Positions 28,271 to 41,083 of a stretch of DNA of 64,000 nucleotides are shown piece after piece. Position 1 is the stretch's first letter; the number at the start of each line of letters is the position of its first letter. Position numbers and translations under genes: made by a program. A model generated the notes under the pieces. That model was not told the origin of the DNA. It did no database searches and saw only the letters and a list, made by a program, of their open reading frames with translations. The DNA is taken from contig CM022670.1 in the NCBI GenBank assembly GCA_012295275.1, forward strand, positions 36,715,768 to 36,779,767, given 5' to 3'. Source of the stretch: Chrysomallon squamiferum. Lineage: Eukaryota; Mollusca; Gastropoda; Neomphalida; Peltospiridae.

Positions 28271-29972
28271 ACATATATATATGTATTTATATATATTAAA
28301 TATATAGGTGTTTTTATATTATGTCTACTTTTGCATGCATGACTTTGATTAAAATTAATTTAAACTTGTTACTCACTATTTTAAATGTTCCTGTAGTAAA
28401 GATAAAAAAGTAGAGTCCAACCAGAAGACAGCCAAGTGGTGGTAAACTAGACAGCAACCATCCAACAACTGTTACCCAGTCTGGTGAGTGAAGCCTCAGA
28501 GATACCTCGAGACCTCCTGTAGTTACAAACTGAAGTGAAAGAATACCCTGAAAAACACAATATAACAGATCAAAATACCCTGAAAAACACAATATAACTC
28601 ATCAAAATACCCTGAAAAACACAATATAACCCATCAAAATAGCCTGAAAAACACAATATAACACATCAAAAGAGTCTGAAAAACACAATATAACACATCA
28701 AAATACCCCGAAAAACCTATATAACAGATCAAAATACCCTGAAAAACACAATATAACCCATCAAAATAGCCTGAAAAACACAATATAACACATCAAAATA
28801 GTCTGAAAACACAATATAACCCATCAAAATACCCTGAAAAACACAATATAGCACATCAAAATAGTCTGAAAAAACTATATAACACACCAAAATTCCTTGA
28901 AAACAATATAACACATAAAAATAGTCTGAAAAAGCTACATAATACATCAAAATATATGAAAAAATACAACACATCAAAATACCATTAAAAACACATTAAA
29001 AACCCTAAAATCATAATATAACACAACAAAATATCCTTAAACAAATATAACACATCAAATCACCATTAAAAACGCATCAAAAACCCTGAAAACAAAATAT
29101 AACACACCAAAATACCCTGAAACAAATATAACACATTAACATTCCCTTAAAAACAACAAAACACATGAAAATACTCTGAAAAAAAAAGCTGTATAAAACA
29201 CCCTCAGAATCCTTAAAAAAACAATAAATAGTATCAAAATCCCTTTAAAAACACACACACACAAAAAAAAAATCCCTCAAAAAAAACTTAATAAAACTCC
29301 CAACAAAACAGCCACTGGATAAAACACAGTAACATACATTTTCGTGTGTGTGTGCTCACGTCAAAACAAGAATGCTTGTAGTAGATTCGGAAAATAGATT
29401 GCTGAGATCCGTCAACTTGGTAAATGAAAACACTAAGTTAGTAGGAGGAAATAAAAGGTGAAAGGCAATAAAACATGTTTGTTTGTGTCATCAGATGGCA
29501 GACAGAACAAGTAGTTGAAAACTGCGGTCTGTTCTGTTCATATTAACAAAGATAATCAACCCTCTTGGATGATACTACAAAGACAGAGAGAGGGGAATGT
29601 GTGTGAGTGAACAACACGTGGGGAACTCCCTTTGAAGAGAAAAAGAAATAGGTTACGTAAATTCATTCAGTGTGCTAATTCGGAATGACTTGGCAAAATG
29701 AAAGGAAGAGAAAAATGCAGCTAAATATTGTTTAGAAAAAAAAAAAAAAGAAAGAAATAAAAAAGAAAAAGAATGATAGGTTATAGGTGGGTGGGTAGGT
29801 AAATGAATGTGTTGAGTATGTGAAACTGTTGAAGAAATTAATACTGAAAACAGTTACAAATATATACAACTTTTATAATAAAAATGATAAAGATGATGAT
29901 GATGATGATGATGATAATGATAACAGTAACAAAAATATTATTATCATTATCATTATTATTATTGTTGTTATA

Positions 29973-30034
<62 letters not shown>

Positions 30035-30814
30035 TGCTAGTATTATTACTATTATTAGTAGTAGTATTATTGCTGGTATTACTAATATCATGATCATGAT
30101 CATCATTATTATTATTGCTGTGGTTACCATTATCAGTATCATAATCATCACCATCATCTTTATTATCATTATCATTTGCATTATCATTATTATTATCTGG
30201 AACATAATTATAACTGAACTGGTATCTGTGCAACAACTATTAAAACATTTTTTTTTAAATTTAAAACTTAAGAAGATCCTGTTAAACTTATACTATTCTA
30301 TACAAGCACATAACTGGGTCCTTTTTAATGCAAATTATGTAAGAAAAGAACAGTTTAAATCTTAATTAGATCTGTCCATGATATCTTATGATGCAATCTT
30401 TTCTTCTCCAAAGGCAATTCTCTAACCATTATGACCCTCAAATGACATGACAGCTTAATTATAAACTGATATGAAATAATTAAACAACCAACCCACACCA
30501 CTGCTGAACTTAGATAAGTTTCACCTCTGTTTAATACCTAGATGTATATAGAAAAAGAAGACAGGCACTTGTCATAAATTAGGTCCTGCATAAATTTTGA
30601 TGTGTATAGATTTTAGGCTGAAGTAGTTTTGTTTGGTATGTTAAAGACTATATGCTTGTCCTCAGTTCTTGCAGTAAAAATTATAGAAAATATTATTTAC
30701 TGTTTCTGTAAAGGGATGACATTTTTGTAAGCCATAATTCAAAAAGAAAGTAAACAATTTTTTTTTTTAACTTACCAAACATAATTTAAAAAAAGATTAT
30801 AATCAAATAAAATA

Positions 30815-30862
<48 letters not shown>

Positions 30863-31983
30863 AGAATAAAAAATAAACAATAAAAAGTATATAGTAATAA
30901 TAATAATAAAAACAACAACAACAATAATAATAAATCATCATCATCATCATCATAATAACATAAAAAAAATATAATAATAACAGAAGAAATTAAAAAACAA
31001 CCAAAACATTAATCATCATAATCAAAAAACAAAAAATAAAATAAAATAATAAAAAAAAACACACACACAAAAAAATAATACAAACAAACAAAAACAAAAA
31101 AAAAAAAAAAAATAAATAAATAAAAATAAAATTTAATAACAAAACGAATAAATCATTTTACCCTAACATGGTATTTTTTTCCCCATTAAACTAAAGCCAA
31201 GTGGAAACTTACTATTAAAAACACTGGCATGCACATCTTCCACATCCACTTCATTCCCAGACTCTCCGAGGTTCCAGTCATGTCAGAGATGTTGTTTGCA
31301 AACTTGTGGACCCCGTACAACCACATGACTGTGACAGTTTCGATAAGACACATCATCGGTATGGCAACTTTGTAGACGTAGGTGTCAAGGAATTCCAGAA
31401 CGTACAAACCACCCTGAAATAACAAAAAAACACACACATATACATGTTTTATTTTATATACAAAAATACATGTGGATAGAATACTGGTCAATAAAATTCA
31501 GTGAAATTGTTTGTTTAAATATTCATGGTTTTGTAAAAAAAAAAAAAAAATATAATTTAATGATTTTAGGTAATCAATAAATTATTTTTTAATTTTTTTT
31601 CCCCAGCCATTTGTAGTCTGATCCATCTATTTGTTCAATCACTCTAATGATGCATAAATCAATTTGTTCCTATAAATCATTTAACAAATATGTCTGTTTA
31701 TCAGTCTATCCAACCATCTACCTACCTATCTACATTGTACATACATTCATAGTTCTAGTTAGTCTGTCTTTCTATTAATCTATCTATCTATATATGTTTT
31801 TATGTCTATAACCATCTGACTGTCTGCCTGAATATCTTTATATCAGTCTATATCTACATTTAGCAATCTCTCTCTCTTTCTCTCTATCTATCTATTGATT
31901 GATATCTCTCATTCTCCATCTGTCTATCTAGTTATATATTTTTTTATCCTTCTATCTCTCTGTCTACCTATCTATCTGTCTAC

Positions 31984-32023
<40 letters not shown>

Positions 32024-32986
32024 TTATCAATCTATCTATTTATCTATTTATCTATCCGTCTGTCTGTCTATATGTCTGCCTGTCTGTATGTCTGTCTGTC
32101 TGTCTGACTGTCTGTCTATCTATCAGTCACACTTCTATCTCTCTTGTGAAACTATTCATCTGTTCATCTGTCCATTCTTGTGTCAGTCTTGTTTTCTCAC
32201 CTGGGTGACTGTAACAAGACTGAGTAAGAACATCAACACGAACACAGCCAGTATGGACAGCTTCTGCTTGTACCAGTTCTCCAGTCGGAGGATGCATGCC
32301 ACGCCCAGGTGTAGGCTGTGCAGGTGCACAAACTGCGTCCCCACACCAACCAGTATCAGCATTGAGAAGAACAACACCGACCACAGCGATGGCAATCCTA
32401 GATAGGCACTCATAGCAGGAAACAGTACAAAGCCCATTTCTATATCTGTTAAAAAAATAACATTAATGATGATGATGATGATGATGATAATGATGTGTAA
32501 TAATATTAGTAATGATTATTATTATTATTAGTAGTAGTTGTAATAGTAGTAATAGTAGAAGTAGTTGTTGTGATAGTATTATTACTGTTATTATTTTATT
32601 AAAAGTAATGATAACATTAATAAAATAATAATAGTAATAGTACTAGTAAAACAACTACTTGTACTATTACAACTAATAATATTAATAATCATTATTACAT
32701 AATGCAATAATAGTGATATCTTTTATAATAATGATGATGATGATGATGATGATAATATTAAAATAATAGTTATAATAATAACAATAATATTAGTAGTAGT
32801 AATAATAATAATAATAATGATGTTGCTGAAGATAAAAATAATAAAATATCAGTTATACCACAATAGTAATAGTAATAGTAATAGTAATAATGATAATGTT
32901 AATGATAAAAAAAATAATAGGAATAAAAACATAATTATTAATTCTAATAATGATAAAAAAAAAAAAATAAAAGTAATAAAAACATA

Positions 32987-33021
<35 letters not shown>

Positions 33022-35103
33022 TTACAATGATAATGATGATGATGATGATAATAATAATAATAATAATAATAATAATTTTAATAATAGTAATAATGATGAT
33101 GAAAATAATAATAACAACAACAATATTAATATTAATAATAATGATAATAAAAGTAATAAAACAACAACAACAACAGTAACATCATAACAGCAACAACAAC
33201 AACAACAACAACGACATCTGTGACAAACTCACCAGTGAGGTTGACATCTGCGACAGTCTTGCCCACCGACTGACAGTAGACCCCTAGCAGAGAGAACATG
33301 CAGCAGCCTGCGAGAGATGAACCCAGGACACTGGCGAAGCTCGTCAACATGCAGTTCCGGAAACACTGACTGTGGAAGTGGATGTTGCTAGCCAGGGTGA
33401 CCACAGCCCCAGTCCCACAGCCCAGGGAGGTGAGGACTATCATAGAGGCATCGATCCAAGTCTGAAACAGACAGACACACAAACGTACATACATACAAAC
33501 ATACATACATAGAAACATACAGGCTTGTATCTCGTAGACTGGAAAATGATTTCAGGCTTGTATGTAAATTAAATGTGTACTGTCAAAGTATTATTTTAAA
33601 AAATTTGTTGAAATATAATAAAGAACATAGATTTACAGATAGGTAATAATATAATATACATACATGCATATGCACTGATAGATATATAGATATATATTCA
33701 TACTTTATGTTTATGTTGCAAACAGTAAAGAAAATGAAAGCAGTAAGAAAAAAAGGCAATGTATTTTTATAGTAATTTTAAGTGAAGCAAAAAATAAAAA
33801 AAATACAAACAAAAAAACAGCAAAACAAATAGTAATATTAAAGAAAAAAAGTTTATTCAGAATTAAAAACTACAATGCAAAATTGACTGCTTCAATGAAC
33901 TGAAAATTTTGCACACATTCAGACATATCTCAACAAACTTGTCTATTCAAAATCTGTCTTTCGATACTTAAATGGACTCAAAAAAGAATTATAAATTTAA
34001 AAATTAAATTAGGAAAAAAAAAATAAATAAATAATAAAAACAAACAAACAAACACATGTTACTGTATATATAAAAAATTAGAAAACATACAGAGTAATAT
34101 CTGTTGTATGTAAGAAGTGTAGTGTTGAGTACATAAACCAGACAATTAATTTTATCCAGCAAGTTTCATACTGCAAATGACCATGATTTCTGGATATTCC
34201 AGGTTTCTGGACCAAGGTGTAACAACCACACTTGAAATATTAATTACAAAACTGTATTTAACAGATACAAATTAATAGACTTCTGAAGTCAGTTTTTGAA
34301 ACTTCTGTTTTTCTGAAAAAATACACTGGTTCCTGTATATTGTAAGTAGCAGTTTAGAAAACAGTACAGACCAATATATTTATTAATAATGAACACGAAA
34401 CGTAATTTTGACATCTCTAAGTAGCTGTTTAGAAAACAGTACAGGCTAATATAATTGTTAGTAATGAACATGAAAGGTAATTTTGACATCTCTAAAGTAC
34501 ACTGCTGGTGATAAGCTGTGTAAAATGAAGTTGAAATAAGATGGCATTTGGCTAACCTGAAGTTTACCTAGCACTTGCCACCGCGGAGTCAAAAAAGCTC
34601 TAATGCCCATCACAGCGCCATCTAGTGAGCTAACAACACTGAACAGGATAATGAGAAGTAGTGGTGGTATAATACCAACAACGTAGGCCACCTGCAAAAT
34701 AAAACTTGACATTTTATCATCTTTTTGTTTACATTTTATTTCATAATTTATTAATTTGTTTGTATTTTTTTGATTGTTGTTGTTGTTATTTATTTTGCAG
34801 ACAGAAAATAGAGTGTAGTTGTCATAAGCAGTGTTAGGATTAAAAAATATTTGGATTAACAAAAAATGACTGATGATAAGAAATGATTGTTCTCAAATCT
34901 TTAATTTAATTAAGAAACTTTAAACAAGTAAATAAAAAGTGAATAATATATTTATATATATTCCTATCTGAATGTTTATCTGTTTCTATATCTGTGTGCA
35001 TGTGAATGCACATGTGTGTGTGTGTGTGTGTGTGTTTGTGTACATGTATGTATTTGGTATGTTTTTCTTTCTCTTGTCTTTCTCTCTCTCTCTCTCTTTG
35101 TAA

Positions 35104-35146
<43 letters not shown>

Positions 35147-35970
35147 TGTGTGTGGGTGGGTGGGTGTGTGTTTACATGTCAGTGAACATCTGTATGTATA
35201 GTGTTGTTACCTTTCCCATGGACCTAGGACCAAGTATCACAGTAAAGTTAATTATAAGCCAGGTAAAAAGTAGACACATAACAAGAGGTAACTGTAACTG
35301 TCCAGTGTCTGATAAACCATTAGACACATTTAAAACTGTGTCACTGAAAAAAAAAAATCATTAGACACTATTAGACAAAATTACCAAAATGAAACAGTGT
35401 CTGATAAACCATTAGACACATGTAAAACTGTGTCCCTGAAAGAAACAAACTATTAGACACAAAAATTATTAAAATCACATAAAAAAGGTTTTCAGGGTAA
35501 CAATATATTTGATTAATTCCTGTTAGCAGATATACTGGTTGGTCTGGTAAGTGAGAATACTGAGTAAAATGTAATTAGCTGTTGTAGAATTTGAAAATGA
35601 ATCTAGCCATTGCATGTTTAATATATTTTTATCTAAGTTTGTTTTCCTGTTTTAAGATTCTATTGTTTTTACAAAATAGAAAGATAAACAGCAGATTACA
35701 AAAAAATATGAACTTGTTATTTGATGTGATACTTTATTTTTATGAAAGTTTGCTATCAATTTTACTATTTGATGAAAGAGCATATTAATAAAAATTGAAT
35801 TAAATAAGTAAATAAACCAATTAAACAATAAGTAAATAAATGAATGAATTAATGAATAAATAAATAATATTAATAATATAAAGGAAACGACAATAAAGAT
35901 AATAAAAACAATGATTATAATACTTAAATAATAGAAAATAAAATATGAAAAAAATGATCATGATGATGAC

Positions 35971-36003
<33 letters not shown>

Positions 36004-36337
36004 CACAATAATATTTTTATAAATTTTAAAACAATAATACTGGGTGACATACAAGAAATATTTTGAAGCAGTTTCCAGTTTATCTGAGTCTGTAATCTTA
36101 CTGGTTGAGTTTTCTGCTAACGATGATGTCACTGGTGTTGACGTTGATGTATCAGTCTCCTTTTTCTCTGTAAAACACAAACAGCGACTTTTCTTGCTAT
36201 TTAAACATAACAGATTTTCAAATAATTTTTAAAATTCAATACGTTTTGTACATATATATAAACAAAACAAAATTTCACATATTTTGGGGGTGCTTTTAAA
36301 AATTATGAGTGTGTGTGTGTGTGTGTATGTGTATCTG

Positions 36338-36386
<49 letters not shown>

Positions 36387-36640
36387 ATTAAAAAAGAAGC
36401 ACATACTTTTAGAAAATTTAAAGTAAATAAACTATTTTCCAGACTAACCTTGCCAAGGAAGAACTGAGTTCATGGACGTGAACCAGTAGAAGATGGCCCA
36501 GGCTATGTAAGTACTGTTGTACAGAACAAACAGAGCTGACATCACCAGAGAGCTGAATCCAATACCTGCAAATACCACACACCATTTGTATTACTATTAT
36601 TGTTATTATTATTATTATTATTATTACTATTATTATTATA

Positions 36641-36700
<60 letters not shown>

Positions 36701-39700
36701 GTTATAGTTATAATTATTGTGGTCATTATTATTGTTTTTTTTATTATTGTTTTTATTATTGTTGTTAATATTATTATTATTATTATTATTATTATTGGTA
36801 TTGCCATTATTATTATTATTATTATTGCTATTATTGTTGTTGTTGTTGTTTTGCAATTATTATTACTGTTGTTTTTGTTATTGTCATTACTGCTGTTGTT
36901 ATTTTTATTGAAAGCTGGTAATTGTTTTCAATATTAGGCATAAAACAATATTTTGTTAATTACTGAATAAAATATTCAGTAGAAAATAAGCTGATTTTTA
37001 AGATGATGACGTTGGTGATCATCATGATGATTAATATAATTAGTTAAATTGCTATGATTATTGTGCATTATTATTTTTAATTTATTATTATTAAAAAAAA
37101 AATTATGGGTAGGACATGTATGATGATAATAAAATTGGTAACTATTAGTAATTATACATATAAATAAACACATGCACACACACACACACCTTTACAAACA
37201 CACAAATCCACATATATTGTTTTAGACAAAAATATATATTTAAAATGAAAGGAACACATATCAATGCAGGCAATCTTTCAATATTCTCATCTTTTCACAC
37301 CTTTTAGTATCTTCATTAAAACTTTCTTTAAAAAAATAAAAATAAAAATAAAAATAAATAAATAAATACAAAACACTATATAAATCTATTCCATCAAACA
37401 TTTAATGTGCACATAGATATCAAAATCTATAAACTGCAAGAAAATGCAATGCCTTTAAAAGCATGACAAACATTAAATGTTTATATTTAACCTTCATTTT
37501 CGTGAGAGAGAAAAAAAAAAAAAAAAACCCCACCATGTTGTTTATCAGCAGATAAAGGGAGGTAACCCAGTTTTTAATGCAAGGCTACCATTTTTCTCTG
37601 GAAAACCCTTGGAGCAATATGCAGACATTTCAGACATCAGTGATTAGCCACAGAACAAATACTGGTTAGATAAAAATATCATTTTCACACTCATAAAATG
37701 CTCAGTTTGAAAAACTGATAGAGTGATGCTGGTGTGAGATGGGAATACATTATGTGTGCTGCAGCCTGAAGATAAAGGCTATATTGTTTTTTTAAAACAA
37801 ATGTTCAAAATGACTTTTCTGTACCCATGTCTACATGTATTTAGTATATGGTGCATCTTTCTGTTACTCTTCTACTCAGATAAAATAATTTTAAAAATAA
37901 TCATTCAGTTACCAGGTAATTTCCATTTCCAACCTGAAGTCCGAAATCTACTTTGCAAAAAGTATATATTTAACATAAGAAACATCCACTAGCTGATCAC
38001 TACTTATATAAAAGTTAATCATTTTTGTCATTTATTATAACTTTTACTAGGATGTCTTATGAATAATGGAGTCTTCTAGTCATAAATACATTAATTACTG
38101 AGCAGTGATTGGAATGGAAAAAAAAAATTTTAAAAACAAATTAAATACTGTCAATTTGTGAAGTTACTAAATACAAAGTAAAAAAAACAAAAAAAAAAAA
38201 AACAACAACAAAAAACAATACTCTAAATAAAACTGAAAATGAAAAAAAATACCTTTTTTGCATAAGTCAAACATGAGACAATTTTAAATAAAATCTCAAG
38301 AGAAAGGTTTTTAATTTTAACCCAGTATCTTTTTATGAAAATATTTTAAATAAAACTTTTTAAAATCATAAATCAAAGACAACAAACATTATATTAAATA
38401 AAAATTTTACATCATATATTCATAGACAAAATAATATTTCAAATAAAATTGTAAAGAAAGATTAATTAAAAAAAAAAAACTTTACCTTGTGTAAGAGGTA
38501 ATAGCCGCCATATTTGAATTGGACCTCCTCGAGCATATTGACCAAGACACATTTCCATGTACAGTAAAGGCACTCCAAGAACATAAACAAGTAACAGGTA
38601 GACACAGTAAAAGGCACCTGAAAAGGTTTTTAAAATCAAATCAGTCTTTTAGAAATTATTATTGATTTCTATTTTCTTTCTCGAGTGAAAAATGATGTTT
38701 AAAATAATCATAAATACAATGGATATTTTTGGATCATTGCTGGGTTTTTTATGAATTTATAATAGCAATTATTGTAACTATAAGAAGTATCTATTTGCTA
38801 ATTATTATTATTATTATTTGATAAAAATATATTAAATAAAAATAAAAATTTAAAATCCAGCAGACAAAAACAATTTAAAAAATGAAATACAGAAACAAAT
38901 AAATTCATGCGTGTAGTCTAACAAATACAAATACTTGACATTTTATTATCTTTTTTCTTTATTTTAAAATTTATCAATTACATGCAAATAGTATTAAGTA
39001 CTCCCAAATTTAGATAAACACACAGGCAAACATACTAACAAAAGAACAAACACAATAAAAATGATTTATTAAACTGTACATGCTTTTCAATGGCAGTCTG
39101 AACAGTCTATTGAAATTTAATACCACCATCTTTAAGCATAACACAAATAATCCACAAATAATCTGAAATTCATTTCATTTTTTTTGTTTTCTCATCCAAA
39201 TCTAGCCAATCTCCTACAGTTTAAATCCTTTATTTTAATTTTTTATTTATTTATTTTTTTTTTTTTTTGTACCTATCATGAACACACACACACACACACA
39301 CAAAAATGCACAAGTAGAAGAAATACAATATTCCACAAATCAATATAAATTAAATACGCTAAAAACCAGTGTAGTATTACTAAACACCTGTTCTAATTTG
39401 TGTAACCAGGAAGAAATGTGAATTCAATACTGCAAGATCAAATCAAACACTCCACAATTCTCTTCTCAAGTGGCTCTTTAGAAAACAGTATACAATTTTT
39501 TTTTTTTGTCTCATGGTTTCGTTCATTTTTTTTCTTATGCATTTAATTGTAACTTTTGGTTCAAATAACTGCTGTGGTGTGCGATTTCTGTTGTAATGTA
39601 ACAAAATATAAAACGTCTATAAACTGTCTGGATGCATGTAATAAAATATACTGAACAAAAAAAATTAGGGATCATCACAGAATATTTGGTTCAAGTAAAA

Positions 39701-41024
39701 CTGTGTTATGTTTTCTTATTTGATATAACAAAATATACACTGTCTTTAAAGTGTCGTACTGGATGTAATAAAATATCCTGAACAAATAAATTATTTATTA
39801 TTATTTAAAATGAAATAACATTGTTTTGTTTAGTTTTTTTGTGTTTTTAGTGGGTTTTTTATAAACTGTCTAAATAGAACATTTCTATTGTATCTACATA
39901 TCATCTTGAATGAAATATTATACCATTAATTCAATAAATTATCTAGTTATACTTTTTTATTGTATTATTTCTATAAACCATCCAAATATAACATATTTTT
40001 AATGTTTCTGTATGCTGTTGAGTTCAAAATTACACTATATATATTATATTATTTCTGTAAATTGTTTACATGTAATATACATTTATTGCATCTATATATT
40101 GTTCAGTGTAAAATATATCAAATCTATAAATAGTCTATATCTAACATTTTTATTCTATCTACATATTGTTCTGAAAGAAATTACATAATATTATTTCAAT
40201 AAATTGTCTAGATATAATACCTTCTGATTGTATTGTTCTTTATTCAATGTAAATTAACATATTATTTCTCTAAATATTGCACCTGTGTGAAATGATATAA
40301 TATTTTTTATTGTATCTATATATATACTGTCCTGTATGAGATAACAACATTATTGTTTCTATAAATTGTTTGAATATCACATTTTTATTGCACCTTTACA
40401 CTGTTTTGTGTGGAATAACAACATAATAAATCTATAAACTGTATAAATATAACATTTTTATTAGCCTATATCGTTATTCGGCTCCATATCAAATAACATT
40501 ATTTCTTTAAATTATCTAGTTTGTGACATAACGTAATATATGTGATTCTCTAAATTGTTTCATGTGATATATCAAAATATATTACATATCTAACAATACA
40601 GGTGTATGCAATCAAGGGTGAGAACAGTATCAGGTGTGAGAAAGGTTATATATATAAAAAAAAAATCTAATTCTAGAGTTCTGTTTAATGTTGTGCCAGG
40701 AAAATGTCAAGTGTAACATATATTGTTTCTGTTTTTATTTCTTTGTAAATAAATCAGCCAGCGTTTTGAATGTTAAATAATTGAAAGTACTGGCGTCTTT
40801 CTCATGTGCAATTTTAATTCACATTATTAATTTATAAAAGATTAATTTAAAAAAAAATAGAGAGACAGAAAGAAAAACAGTCATGTTTTTATTATGTTGA
40901 AGAGGATAATTAAATTAATTGCATGTCATTCTAAAGGGTAATGAAAAAGAAACAAACAAAACACACACACACATACAACTGAACTGCCCAACAGATATGT
41001 ATATACTTATACAGACAAAAATGG

Positions 41025-41083
<59 letters not shown>

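Noticed and set aside
29820-30365. Open frames of 110-181 codons on both strands
   Set aside because: These are artefacts of ATT/ATG triplet repeats in a gene C intron.
31895-32107. Open frame rich in YLSI repeats
   Set aside because: Translation of a TCTA tetranucleotide microsatellite.
36418-36937. Ile- or Asn-rich open frames on both strands
   Set aside because: Repeat-driven; only the part at 36449-36565 is a real exon, in another frame or context.
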